The position numbers were made by a program, and so were the translations under genes. The notes beneath the pieces were generated by a model that saw nothing but the letters and a program-made list of their open reading frames with translations, had not been told where the DNA came from and made no database searches. From Lachnospiraceae bacterium (GTDB taxonomy: Bacteria > Bacillota > Clostridia > Lachnospirales > Lachnospiraceae), in NCBI GenBank assembly GCA_017394885.1, contig JAFPWO010000029.1:1-34378 (forward strand): a stretch of 34,378 nt of DNA. Direction: 5' to 3'. Positions 9,232-16,581 of this stretch are shown here, piece after piece (position 1 is the first letter of the stretch; each line of letters starts with the position of its first letter).

Positions 9232-9248
9232 AAGGGGACAGGCCCCTT
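9232..9248. repeat. Short GGGGAC...CCCC palindrome (REP-like)
   Basis: AAGGGG and CCCCTT flank a five-base centre in the leader of the fusion gene. A longer relative, with a 12-bp stem sharing AAGGGGAC, stands at 14223-14247. They may belong to a dispersed intergenic palindrome family. Confidence 0.4.
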
Positions 9249-9271
9249 TCCCATACTCTGTGCGCCTTTAT

Positions 9272-9418
9272 TTAAGTTAATCGGCGATATTCTTCCTGTT
9301 CGCCATCGGTCCGCGCTCCTTTCGCAAGCTTCTCCAGTATTATACACGATAATGCCCGGAGAATCAATTCCTGTATCGTATAAATATAACAAACTTCAAA
9401 CATTTCCATCTGTGCCAT
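9272..9418 (-). CDS. Possible 48-residue small protein or leader ORF
   Basis: The frame starts ATG 9418 after GGAAGG and encodes a short protein ending LAKGARTDGEQEEYRRLT. The charged tail looks protein-like, but the frame runs straight through a consensus promoter (9339-9367), which argues against it. Downstream of that promoter another reading (9306 to 9277) gives a nine-residue peptide, MANRKNIAD, with AAAGGAG eight bases before its ATG; that fits a leader peptide better. Neither has a recognised family. At most one is likely real, and I cannot decide from sequence alone. Confidence 0.22.
   Translation of the reverse strand: MAQMEMFEVCYIYTIQELILRALSCIILEKLAKGARTDGEQEEYRRLT
9339..9367 (-). 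promoter_or_regulatory. Sigma-A-type promoter for the GNAT-hydrolase transcript
   Basis: Minus-strand TTGATT, 17-base spacer, TATAAT. It predicts a transcript start near 9330 and a leader of about 240 bases carrying a nine-codon ORF, a short palindrome and a terminator-like hairpin before the gene. The genes from 9091 down to 2039 follow in one direction with gaps of at most about 60 bases, so they may share this promoter. Confidence 0.75.
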
Positions 9419-9494
9419 CCTTCCGGAAATCTCCTCGGCGACAGGTCGATGAGGGGCAAATTGCGCCGGAAAACCCCGGGGAACAAACGGGACG

Positions 9495-10418
9495 TTATCT
9501 GTCTGTTACGATTAGCTGCAGGACGTCGGGCCTTGCGTAGTGCCCGACTGCGTCATGCTCCATTTTGCAGGCTGCCGGCCTGTCCATATCCAGCTCCGTA
9601 TAGATCACCGTTTCCTCATCCCATACCGGCCCGGCAACATAGTGACCGAAGGGATCTGCGATGCAGCTGCCTCCCCGGCACACTGTTTCGGGCAGTTTCT
9701 CGATCTCGGCCCTGCCGTTCAGATTCGAAGGATACGATCCCTTTCTTATTATCATGTCGGCATTGACGAAATAGCATTTGCCTTCTATCGCTATGTGCCG
9801 GACTGTCGCCTGCCATTCGGGATTATCGTTTGTGTTGGGCGAAATGTAGATCGTTATTCCTTTCTGATACAGAGCCACTCTGGCAAGCGGCATATAGCTT
9901 TCCCAGCAAATAAGGCTTCCGATCGGTCCCCACGGGGTTTCCGTGACCGGGAAAAAGTATTTATCGGCATCTCCCCACACCAGCCGCTCGGAACCTGTCG
10001 GTTTCAGCTTGCGGTGAATCTTAAATGAGCCGTCCGGCTCAAATATGGCATTGCTGTTATATAAGGTGCCGCCCACGGCGTCCCTTTCCGAGAAACCGAT
10101 GCTGATATAGCTTCCGGTCTTCTTCGCCGCATCGGAAAGCTGTTGAAACTCCTCTCCTCCTGCGACAACAGAAGCATCATAATATCGTTTCCAGTCCTCT
10201 CTTCCGGGTTCCGTCCTTTTGCCGACACTGAATCCGAAATTCATTCCTACAGGATATCCCGGGATAAACAGTTCCGGAAAAACGATCAGTTCCGCTCCCT
10301 TTCCCGCCGCCTCTTCAATATATCCAAGCGCTTTATCAAGGCAGGCCTGCTTATCAAACAATACCGGCTCCGCCTGAACCACGGCTATGTGACATTTGTG
10401 TTTTTCCAGATCTTTCAT
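9495..10418 (-). CDS. Nitrilase (carbon-nitrogen hydrolase family)
   Basis: 307 residues from ATG 10418, which follows AAGGAGATAAGGAAAAG; a GTG 34 codons earlier overlaps the preceding stop and adds a sequence unlike the family. The catalytic triad is visible: E49 in VFPELFIPGYP, K137 in HRKLKPTG, and C171 in LICWESYMPLAR. The ERLVWGDAD segment after the lysine and the CWE context are typical of true nitrilases, which convert nitriles to acids and ammonia, rather than ureidopropionase-type amidases. The substrate is not predictable. It is cytoplasmic with no signal. The gene lies 101 bases downstream of a GNAT gene in the same direction. Confidence 0.9.
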   Translation of the reverse strand: MKDLEKHKCHIAVVQAEPVLFDKQACLDKALGYIEEAAGKGAELIVFPELFIPGYPVGMNFGFSVGKRTEPGREDWKRYYDASVVAGGEEFQQLSDAAKKTGSYISIGFSERDAVGGTLYNSNAIFEPDGSFKIHRKLKPTGSERLVWGDADKYFFPVTETPWGPIGSLICWESYMPLARVALYQKGITIYISPNTNDNPEWQATVRHIAIEGKCYFVNADMIIRKGSYPSNLNGRAEIEKLPETVCRGGSCIADPFGHYVAGPVWDEETVIYTELDMDRPAACKMEHDAVGHYARPDVLQLIVTDR

Positions 10419-10519
10419 CTTTTCCTTATCTCCTTGCCAAACCCGATTTTTTACCGGTTCTTTCCCGGATCGCACCTTCTTCTCTGTGTCACTTTCTCCT
10501 GACAGGAATGAAAACCTCA

Positions 10520-10993
10520 CTATTCAATTTTCTTAAACAGTCTCGCACTCCAGAAGCTCATGCTCAATTCGTCGAGATAGAAATGGAACAGGGCTTTCCA
10601 GTTTTTGCTTGCCGTACTTAAAACCATATACGCGGCTTCCGTTTTCACGGCTTCTTCCGCGTATCGGAAGAGTTTTTCTCCGATCCCCCGGGAACGTTTT
10701 TCCGGTACGACATACAGTTCTTCCACTTCAAAACAGGGAGTCCCTTCGGGCATCACAGACTTCATCTGCTCTGACTGAAAAACCCTGCCAAACAGATACC
10801 CGGCAATCTCACCATCTTCCCCGGCAAGAAAGATCCGCTTCCCTTCGATATCCGATCTTTCGTTGGGGCGATAGCCGTAGCAGCTGTTTACCGCCGTCCA
10901 GTCTTCCGAAAGCCGGATCAGCTTTGCAAGGACCGTTTCATCCGGGACGACTTCATGAATATACACTTTATCCCTTCTCAGACTGTTTTCCAT
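10520..10993 (-). CDS. GNAT family N-acetyltransferase
   Basis: 157 residues. The core pattern is clear: EVEELYVVPEKRSRGIGEKL with RSRGIG as the acetyl-CoA loop (about 110-115), then YMVLSTASKNWKALFHFY for the last strands. The C-terminus ends LFKKIE as in many small GNATs. The start ATG has no strong ribosome site; it begins three bases after the terminal stop of the GNAT relic upstream, so translation may have been coupled to it. Acceptor substrate is unknown. It is probably transcribed from the promoter at 11233 and continues toward the nitrilase gene. Confidence 0.87.
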   Translation of the reverse strand: MENSLRRDKVYIHEVVPDETVLAKLIRLSEDWTAVNSCYGYRPNERSDIEGKRIFLAGEDGEIAGYLFGRVFQSEQMKSVMPEGTPCFEVEELYVVPEKRSRGIGEKLFRYAEEAVKTEAAYMVLSTASKNWKALFHFYLDELSMSFWSARLFKKIE

Positions 10994-10996
10994 GCT

Positions 10997-11178
10997 TTAA
11001 ATCATTTTGTATAGCTCGTAGCAGTTATGTCCCTGGGGAACGTCTTTCAGTTCGCCTCTGCGATCTTAAGAACGAATTCCTCTTCGTCCGCGTCCACTTC
11101 GCGCGGCACGATCTCGTTGATCTTTTCGCCGATGTATCCGGCCTCTTCTTCTGTCAGATCCTCGATTTTGTATTCCAT
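10997..11178 (-). pseudogene. Collapsed GNAT gene: N- and C-termini joined by an internal deletion and frameshift
   Basis: ATG 11178 follows GAGGATATAGAAA and opens a 43-residue frame (to 11047) starting MEYKIEDLTE and containing EEEFVLKIAE, the usual beginning of a small GNAT. In a shifted frame the same stretch continues GELKDVPQGHNCYELYKMI and stops at 10997; this is a typical GNAT C-terminus, seen elsewhere as L-DVPKGH-CYEL. About 80-90 central residues, including the acetyl-CoA loop, are missing. The promoter and ribosome site are intact, so a short non-catalytic peptide may still be made. The next GNAT starts three bases later, so expression of that gene may depend on this relic. Confidence 0.75.
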
Positions 11179-11232
11179 TTTCTATATCCTCACAAAAACC
11201 CGATTACCCATGATATATCCCGATTCATATAT

Positions 11233-11241
11233 ATTATAACA
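11233..11241 (-). promoter_or_regulatory. Extended -10 promoter (TGT TATAAT)
   Basis: Minus-strand TGTGTTATAATATAT gives a consensus -10 with a TGn extension about 55 bases before the GNAT relic; no strong -35 is seen. The same TGTGTTATAATATAT string occurs before the CDF gene at 14098. It probably drives the relic, GNAT 10520-10993 and perhaps the nitrilase. Confidence 0.6.
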
Positions 11242-11273
11242 CAATTTGGCAGGATGGAATCCTCATTCAGCTT

Positions 11274-11834
11274 TTAAATTCCATAAGCGACGATCCCTGC
11301 GGCTGCGGAAAGGCAGATCAGAAGGATCGGTGATATGCCGCCTTTTTTTATCTTTCTGGAACCAAAGTATATAGCTCCAAGCAGCAGTGTCAGGATCAGA
11401 GGCCGGAGCATCATTGCACTGTTCTCGATGACAATACCGTTTCTGATGATCATACAGACACCGGTGGCAAGAATGATCCCTATCATGCAGGGCTTCAGTC
11501 CACGAAGAACCGCCTGTACACAGGGATTTTTCAACACCGCCTTCAGAAGCGCTGTCACCAGGAGAATAATGATAAAGGACGGAAGTACGACGGCAAGTGT
11601 AGCCACCAGTGACCCGGGGATCCCGGCCTGTGAACTGCCGACATAGGTGGCCAGATTGACCATGATCGGTCCCGGCGTACTCTCGCTGACAGCGATCATA
11701 TAGGTCAGCATCTCATCGTCCAGCCAGCCGTAGGAAAGGACGACATCACGGATCAGCGGTATGGCACCGTATGCGCCGCCGAATGCAAAACAGCCGACCT
11801 TGAGGAAACCAATGAATAATTCCAGAAGGATCAT
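11274..11834 (-). CDS. CHR-family (chromate transporter-type) protein, second half-size subunit
   Basis: 186 residues and five to six hydrophobic segments, the size of a single-domain short-chain CHR protein. Conserved family pieces are FLKVGCFAFGGAYGAIPLI near the N-terminus and the SESTPGPIMVNLATYVGSSQAG segment (about 50-70), which contains the PGP motif. Short-chain CHR proteins usually come as gene pairs and act together as one transporter. Its ATG overlaps the stop of the first CHR gene in an ATGA arrangement, indicating translational coupling. Chromate efflux is known for some family members; in anaerobes the real substrate could be another oxyanion, so the name is a family label. Confidence 0.88.
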   Translation of the reverse strand: MILLELFIGFLKVGCFAFGGAYGAIPLIRDVVLSYGWLDDEMLTYMIAVSESTPGPIMVNLATYVGSSQAGIPGSLVATLAVVLPSFIIILLVTALLKAVLKNPCVQAVLRGLKPCMIGIILATGVCMIIRNGIVIENSAMMLRPLILTLLLGAIYFGSRKIKKGGISPILLICLSAAAGIVAYGI

Positions 11835-12406
11835 TTCCCGGCACCTTCCTTCGCAGCAGGCTTATTGACCAGGAAAATGATCAGGCTGATCATTCCTGCG
11901 ATAAGCATCAGGATGATGGAAGAAATCCTGACCGAGAAGATGTTGATCAGCAGCATAGCCGCAAACGCACAAAGCATAAATGCCCTGGGCATCGGTTTCT
12001 TCTGCATCTTCTGAAGCATCTTAACGGCAGCATCCAGGATCAGGATCCCAACCGCGATCTTAATGCCCCGGAATGCATGCGCGATCCAGGTGATTGCAAG
12101 GAAATGATCCAGAAACTTTGAAATCGCAAAAATGATGCAGAAAGAGGGAAGGATCATTCCGATCGTTGCGATCAATGCCCCTGCCAGGCCCTTCTGTTTA
12201 TATCCGACATAGGTCGCGCAGTTGATGGCGATCGGACCGGGGGTTGACTCGGCAACGACGGTGATGTTCATCATCTCATCGTGGGTGATCCACTGCTTCT
12301 TCTCCGCGCAGGTGTTTTCGATCAGTGCGATCATGGCGTATCCGCCGCCAAAAGTGAACAGTCCGATTTTTGCGAACGTCAGAAACAGATCAAGAAGAAG
12401 GTTCAC
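11831..12406 (-). CDS. CHR-family (chromate transporter-type) protein, first half-size subunit
   Basis: 191 residues from a GTG start at 12406, chosen because GGAGG lies seven bases before it and the GTGA overlaps the stop of the arsR-type gene. A longer frame begins inside that regulator gene. The N-terminal FAKIGLFTFGGGYAMIALIE and the VVAESTPGPIAINCATYVGY segment are the CHR signature. Five to six membrane spans follow. It pairs with the next gene (four-base overlap) to form the likely two-subunit transporter. The whole unit is arsR-chr-chr with overlapping stops and starts, and it is expected to respond to the metal or oxyanion sensed by the regulator. Confidence 0.88.
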   Translation of the reverse strand: MNLLLDLFLTFAKIGLFTFGGGYAMIALIENTCAEKKQWITHDEMMNITVVAESTPGPIAINCATYVGYKQKGLAGALIATIGMILPSFCIIFAISKFLDHFLAITWIAHAFRGIKIAVGILILDAAVKMLQKMQKKPMPRAFMLCAFAAMLLINIFSVRISSIILMLIAGMISLIIFLVNKPAAKEGAGK

Positions 12407-12729
12407 TTCTTTGCCTCCTCCCGAAATTCGCACTGACAAATCTGCGGATCCCGGCAGAGGTCAACGGACTGCTGTTTCATTCCGGAAAACGCAGCGCATA
12501 ATTCATCCAGTGCTTCCTGTTTCGGAAGATAGTGAATGTGGTATCCGAACCGCTCCCCATAAACAAGCCCGGCTTCCTTCAGGACTTTCATATGCTGGGA
12601 TATGGCCGATTCGGTGATACCAAGCTTTTTTGACAGAGAACGGACACAATGCTTTCGGCTGAGAAGCTGTTGAAAAATAATAAGCCTTGTGGGTTCTCCC
12701 AAAGCTTTCAACATCGCAGATAAATCCAT
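12403..12729 (-). CDS. ArsR/SmtB-family winged-helix repressor
   Basis: 108 residues. LKALGEPTRLIIFQQLL is the alpha1-alpha2 start of the ArsR fold, and LGITESAISQHMKVLKEAGL is the recognition helix region with SQHMKVL matching the family pattern. Possible ligand cysteines are C28 in the KHCVRSLS segment (a place where ArsR proteins carry sensing cysteines) and a C-terminal group at about 91, 97 and 99 (CRDPQICQC). This suggests thiol-based sensing of a metal(loid) or oxyanion, but the inducer is not known. It starts just downstream of a promoter overlapped by dyads, so autoregulation is likely, and it overlaps the first CHR gene. Confidence 0.9.
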   Translation of the reverse strand: MDLSAMLKALGEPTRLIIFQQLLSRKHCVRSLSKKLGITESAISQHMKVLKEAGLVYGERFGYHIHYLPKQEALDELCAAFSGMKQQSVDLCRDPQICQCEFREEAKK

Positions 12730-12753
12730 AAGCCACCCCTTTGATTAAGAGAT

Positions 12754-12800
12754 GGCTTAATTATAAGCCCGATATTTGATTTAGTCAACGCTTAATAAGC
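12754..12800 (-). promoter_or_regulatory. Promoter with dyad operators for the arsR-chr-chr operon
   Basis: Minus-strand TTGACT (12783-12788), 17-base spacer, TATAAT (12760-12765). A perfect dyad GGCTTA-TAAT-TAAGCC covers 12754-12769 exactly over the -10, and a second palindrome GCTTA-T-TAAGC covers 12790-12800 just upstream of the -35. The repeated GCTTA half-site also touches the start codon region. This arrangement fits repression by the ArsR-family protein encoded next to it. Confidence 0.8.
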
Positions 12801-12848
12801 CGTCCGGCTGAAATCTCCGCTGCCTCGGATCGATAAACCCGAATCGGT

Positions 12849-14000
12849 TTACTCTTCCGTAAAATCCGTGTCCATCGCGACCTGGAGTTCATAGTCGGGA
12901 AATGCTTTTTGTACGTCGGCGACCACCTCGCTGTACACGGCTCTGCGATCCCCGGCATCAAAGCTGATCACGATATCAAAGCGTATCTTCTTCGGATCCT
13001 TTGTCAGATAGAAACCGTGCAGCTGCCTGACATATTCATGGGAAAAAACGATCTCCTCCACCTTCTGCTTCGTCCGGATGACCGCCTCATCTTTCGTATT
13101 CACCGAATAGACGCCGATCGCCGTGAGGATGACCTGATGTTCGCTGTGGACCTTCATCATGATCTCGCGGATCAGCTGGTCCAACTGATCGGCAGAATAG
13201 GTATCCGGAACCTCAATGTGAATGGAACCGTTCCAGCTGTCCGGCCCGTAGTTGTTCAGTACAAGGTCATACGCGCCTTCTACATCCGGAAAGCTCATGA
13301 CCGTATCGTGGATCCCTCTGGCAAGTTCTTTATCATTTCGCTCCCCCAGGATCCGGGAGATCGTATCCCGCAGCATTTCTATGCCGGATTTGATGATGAC
13401 AAGGGAGATGACTGCGCCGAGCCATGCCTCCAGTGACAGATGGAAGATCAGAAAGATTCCGGCCGCGACCAGCGTCGATGCCGAAATGACGGAGTCCAGC
13501 GTGGCATCCTCGCCGGAGTTGATCAGGGAATCCGAATTTACTTTGACACCCACGCTCTTTACATAGCGCCCGAGCAGTATCTTGACCACAACGGCGACAG
13601 CCACAATGATCAGAGAAACGGCGCTGTAATCCGGTGTCTCCGGATGGATGATCTGCTTGACGGATTCCGCAAAGGAGGTAATGCCGGCATAGAGCACGAT
13701 GACGGAGATGATCATCGCGCTCAGGTACTCGATGCGGCCATACCCGAACGGATGCTTTTTGTCCGGTTCCCTGCCCGCCAGCTTTGTCCCGACGATGGTG
13801 ATCAGCGAGCTGCCCGCGTCGGAGATATTATTGACCGCGTCCAGCACGATGGCGATGGAGTGGGACATCAGGCCGACCACCGCCTTAAATGCGGCCAGGA
13901 AAACATTGGCGATGATCCCGATAATACTGGTCCTGATGATGGTCTTTTCCCGGGAGAATTCTTTTTCTTCCCCTGTCCTTGTTTCAGATAACGATGCCAT
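12849..14000 (-). CDS. Cation diffusion facilitator (CDF) family metal exporter
   Basis: 383 residues with six predicted membrane spans and a cytoplasmic C-terminal domain. The KKHPFGYGRIEY motif (about 81-92) is typical of the family. The metal site differs from zinc exporters: TM2 has N57-x3-D61 (AVNNISDAG) and TM5 has D165-x3-D169 (GEDATLDS), instead of the HxxxD pattern, so manganese, iron or another divalent metal is more likely than zinc. The C-terminal region (about 210-380) is longer than a minimal CDF and carries the dimerisation fold. The start has GGAGG five bases upstream. It is transcribed separately from the CHR operon but next to it, so the region as a whole is about metal or oxyanion handling. 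Confidence 0.92.
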   Translation of the reverse strand: MASLSETRTGEEKEFSREKTIIRTSIIGIIANVFLAAFKAVVGLMSHSIAIVLDAVNNISDAGSSLITIVGTKLAGREPDKKHPFGYGRIEYLSAMIISVIVLYAGITSFAESVKQIIHPETPDYSAVSLIIVAVAVVVKILLGRYVKSVGVKVNSDSLINSGEDATLDSVISASTLVAAGIFLIFHLSLEAWLGAVISLVIIKSGIEMLRDTISRILGERNDKELARGIHDTVMSFPDVEGAYDLVLNNYGPDSWNGSIHIEVPDTYSADQLDQLIREIMMKVHSEHQVILTAIGVYSVNTKDEAVIRTKQKVEEIVFSHEYVRQLHGFYLTKDPKKIRFDIVISFDAGDRRAVYSEVVADVQKAFPDYELQVAMDTDFTEE

Positions 14001-14097
14001 ATTTCCCTCCGAAAAACAGATATCTGCCCATCAAAACATGGAGCAAATCCGTGTGAAGAACATCCGGCTTTGCCAGTCCTTATTCCTGAACAAATAT

Positions 14098-14106
14098 ATT
14101 ATAACA
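14098..14106 (-). promoter_or_regulatory. Extended -10 promoter for the CDF gene
   Basis: Minus-strand TGTTATAAT within TGTGTTATAATATAT, about 98 bases before the CDF start. The -35 is weak. The string matches the promoter at 11233. Confidence 0.6.
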
Positions 14107-14216
14107 CAGTTTTACCCTGTCATAAACCATTGGAACAACAATAAATTGAAGCGGCCCCTTTAAGATTCTGCAGGAAAGGCAAGGCTTTTCCGCGGAACCG
14201 AATCAGTGAACGGGAC

Positions 14217-14247
14217 ATAAGAAAGGGGACGGCCGGGCCGTCCCCTT
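14217..14247 (-). terminator. Terminator after the DUF3784/zinc-ribbon operon
   Basis: A 12-bp perfect stem AAGGGGACGGCC/GGCCGTCCCCTT with a one-base centre, followed on the minus strand by a T-rich TTTCTT stretch. It stands 45 bases beyond the stop of the zinc-ribbon gene. It shares its arm with the palindrome at 9232. Confidence 0.7.
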
Positions 14248-14291
14248 CCGCCTGGCCGGACAGCGGCCGCGCGGATCGTATGCACTCCCTC

Positions 14292-14840
14292 TCAGCGGGT
14301 AAACAGATATGCCCGCTTATTGTAATAGGACTTGTTGATCAGGACGATCACAAGCGAGATCACGAAGCTGAGAAGAGCCGCCACCGTGTCGCGGTCTCCG
14401 AAATCGATCCCGTATCCGGAGAAGACGCCTGCGGCCCAAAGCGTGAAGGCAAAGCTTCCGACGACACTTAACAGCAGTAAATGATGCAGCGTCTTCGGGG
14501 CGTCGGCTTTGAATTTGATCAGCTTCACGGCCGTCATGACGCCGAGCACCGCCAGTACGATCGCGAAGCCCCCGTAGACCTTCTGTATCGTGTCATATTC
14601 GCTTAAATAGGTGATCCCGGTGACCAGGTTTGACAGGGCGCCCAGCCAGAGCGCGAAATATGCGAGGAACTTATGCCACTTCATGCCCGGCATGGACTGC
14701 TGGTAGGCCGGCTGGGCCTGCTGATAAGCAGCCGGCGCGTCCTGCCGCCGAGGCTGCTGAACGGTCTGCTGCCGGCGCCCGCAGGCGTTGCAGAAAGCCG
14801 AATCGTCGGGGATCTGTGCTCCGCAATACTGACAAAACAT
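14292..14840 (-). CDS. Zinc-ribbon membrane protein of unknown function
   Basis: 182 residues from ATG 14840 with AAAGGA nine bases upstream; the longer frame adds ten residues without support. Residues 1-20 form a zinc ribbon, FCQYCG...FCNACG with four cysteines (C3, C6, C17, C20). A Gln/Ala/Pro-rich linker (about 25-55) with repeated AYQQ leads to four hydrophobic segments. Such zinc_ribbon_2 plus membrane-span proteins are common in Clostridia, and their roles are undefined. It follows the DUF3784 gene by 39 bases and shares its promoter. A terminator stands after it. Confidence 0.8.
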   Translation of the reverse strand: MFCQYCGAQIPDDSAFCNACGRRQQTVQQPRRQDAPAAYQQAQPAYQQSMPGMKWHKFLAYFALWLGALSNLVTGITYLSEYDTIQKVYGGFAIVLAVLGVMTAVKLIKFKADAPKTLHHLLLLSVVGSFAFTLWAAGVFSGYGIDFGDRDTVAALLSFVISLVIVLINKSYYNKRAYLFTR

Positions 14841-14879
14841 CGGTTGATTTCCTTTCTTCAAGAGGATCAAAAGCTCTTT

Positions 14880-15221
14880 TTATTCATCGTTCTTTTTGCA
14901 GACAGTATGGGCCAAAACTCCGATGGCCGCGACAGCTGCAAGGATCACACCCAAAAGCACATAAGAAAAAGAAGCGGGAAGTACATCCCCCCAGATACCT
15001 ATGATCAAAGCAGTGATGGCAATCACCGTAAAACCGCCTCCGACCACTCTGCACAGACGTTTGGTATCATATCTGGTTTTTTCTTCTTCTGTGGCTGTAT
15101 TGTAACCGGCAATCAGATTTTCTCCATGTCCGCTCAGCAGAACAATACTGATTACCGCAAGTACGACGAAGACGACCCAAACAGCCCACTCCGGTCCATT
15201 GACGATATCTTTTACTGTCAT
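14880..15221 (-). CDS. DUF3784 family small membrane protein
   Basis: 113 residues with three hydrophobic segments. The segment GHGENLIAGYNTATEEEKTRYD followed by a LCR motif (about 31-58) is the DUF3784 signature. The start ATG has AAAAAAAGGAG eight bases upstream. A consensus promoter lies 22 bases before it. Function of the family is unknown; a membrane role is all that can be said. It heads a two-gene unit with the zinc-ribbon membrane protein. Confidence 0.85.
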   Translation of the reverse strand: MTVKDIVNGPEWAVWVVFVVLAVISIVLLSGHGENLIAGYNTATEEEKTRYDTKRLCRVVGGGFTVIAITALIIGIWGDVLPASFSYVLLGVILAAVAAIGVLAHTVCKKNDE

Positions 15222-15242
15222 CAGTCATTCTCCTTTTTTTTG

Positions 15243-15271
15243 ATTATAATTCTTCCGGCGGACTATTGCAA
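15243..15271 (-). promoter_or_regulatory. Sigma-A-type promoter of the DUF3784 operon
   Basis: Minus-strand TTGCAA, 17-base spacer, TATAAT, directly after the stop of the GNAT gene at 15290 and 22 bases before the DUF3784 start. It yields a very short leader. Confidence 0.75.
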
Positions 15272-15289
15272 GAAAATCGTTATTGCAGT

Positions 15290-15778
15290 CTAATAGTCAA
15301 AAACTTCCTTTCCGACAGGAATCGTCGTCGTCAGGGTTTCCCCCGCATAAGGTTTCCTGATCTCGATCATATTCAGAACGGTATAGCCTTTTGTGCGGAG
15401 GAAGCGGATCATGTTTTCGTTGTTCGGATGAACAAAGTTATAGACCGTATCTTCTCCCATTGACGCTGCAATCTCTTCGGCTTTGTTAAAAAGCATCGTG
15501 GCAATGCCTTTTCTTCGACAATCTTCCCGCACAAAGATGTGTTCGACCCACAGGCAGGGCTCGTCGATCCTGCACACGATATATCCCACGAAGTCCCCCT
15601 GATCTTCAGCCGCATAGACCGGAAAACCGGATTCCAGAAATTCAAGGATCTCTTCTTTTCCCGCATTGATATCGGGCTGCGACTGAATGCCTTTATAGGA
15701 CTTGAGCTGCGTCCGGAACGCCGCTGCCAAAGAGGCGATCCGGTCTGCGTCTGTATTTGAAATTTTTATTATTTTCAT
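15290..15778 (-). CDS. GNAT family N-acetyltransferase
   Basis: 162 residues. The acetyl-CoA loop RRKGIA (about 88-93) follows the strand LWVEHIFVREDC, and FVHPNNENMIRFLRTKGY is the typical alpha4-beta7 region. The start has GGGGAG eight bases away. The acceptor is unknown. It has the look of the large group of GNATs acting on amines or antibiotics, but nothing here proves that. It lies downstream of another GNAT (15830-16504) by 51 bases; the two may be one transcript. Confidence 0.88.
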   Translation of the reverse strand: MKIIKISNTDADRIASLAAAFRTQLKSYKGIQSQPDINAGKEEILEFLESGFPVYAAEDQGDFVGYIVCRIDEPCLWVEHIFVREDCRRKGIATMLFNKAEEIAASMGEDTVYNFVHPNNENMIRFLRTKGYTVLNMIEIRKPYAGETLTTTIPVGKEVFDY

Positions 15779-15829
15779 GCTCTTCTCCCCAGATCTGATC
15801 TATCTGTCTGAACGGCGTTTTTTTCGATG

Positions 15830-16504
15830 CTATCGCCACATCCAGACGATCAGATCGTCAGACTTCGTCATCCCGATCTTCTTCTGCAGTCTCAATGAGT
15901 TCCGGTTGTCTTTTTCCACCTGCCCGAACGGGATATATCCTTTTTCCATCGTTTGTATGATGAGATGTTTTTGAAGTGCGCTTCCGAACCCTCTGCGTCT
16001 GTATGCGGGAAAAACATACAGGATCCCCATGCTTCCTTCCAGATGCTCGCCGATAAAGCCGATCAGGCGCTCCCGCTCATACCCGAGCAGGATAGATCTT
16101 CTCCTGATGAGTTTTTCCAGTTCCTCCGGGCTGACCAGATGATAGGTCGCAGTCAGCATCGGCAGATCCTGTTCCTCCGCCGCTCTGACGGTCAGCCTGC
16201 TGTCCGCCGCCGGCTTTTCGCCGAAATAGGCAACCTGGAAGCACTCCAGTTTCTCTGAAAACCCGTACCGCTCAAACGCAGCGATCCCGAGCGCATAGTC
16301 CGAAACCATCAGCAGGCTGCAATCCCGGCTGATATGGCGGTCAAGCAGCGCCATACCGGTCGAAGGGTCATCGCAGGCAAGCATATAAGCGCCGCTTACA
16401 TCATCACGGATCAGCAGCGCGTGATCTGTATCGGCGATGATCTCACCGCTCCCGCGCCTCAGCACACGGTCGATCCCCAGACAATCAATTCCGTCAAGCT
16501 TCAT
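15830..16504 (-). CDS. FR47-like GNAT acetyltransferase
   Basis: 224 residues. The C-terminal half is the catalytic GNAT/FR47 domain: MGILYVFPAYRRRGFGSAL carries the loop YRRRGFGS (about 172-179), followed by QVEKDNRNSLRLQKKIGM. The N-terminal half (1-100) looks like a degenerate second GNAT-like lobe with a predicted DYALGIAAFERYGF segment, as in tandem FR47 proteins. The start has AGAGGA about seven bases upstream. Substrate is not known. Upstream lies the relic tail of a serine hydrolase and a small membrane protein gene. Confidence 0.85.
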   Translation of the reverse strand: MKLDGIDCLGIDRVLRRGSGEIIADTDHALLIRDDVSGAYMLACDDPSTGMALLDRHISRDCSLLMVSDYALGIAAFERYGFSEKLECFQVAYFGEKPAADSRLTVRAAEEQDLPMLTATYHLVSPEELEKLIRRRSILLGYERERLIGFIGEHLEGSMGILYVFPAYRRRGFGSALQKHLIIQTMEKGYIPFGQVEKDNRNSLRLQKKIGMTKSDDLIVWMWR

Positions 16505-16581
16505 GGTTTCCTCTGGCTGCGATTCCGCCGCCGCTGCATTCTGAACAGTCTGCGCCGCAATAAGCTATATTTTTCTTCATC

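Noticed and set aside
9146..9338. Calling the fusion gene's leader a T-box riboswitch
   Set aside because: The antiterminator-like sequence has an extra base and no clear Stem I with specifier loop was found, so it is left as a candidate attenuator.
9063..9392. 109-codon minus-strand frame before the fusion gene
   Set aside because: It runs through a consensus promoter and a terminator-like hairpin and overlaps the fusion gene start in another frame; no protein features.
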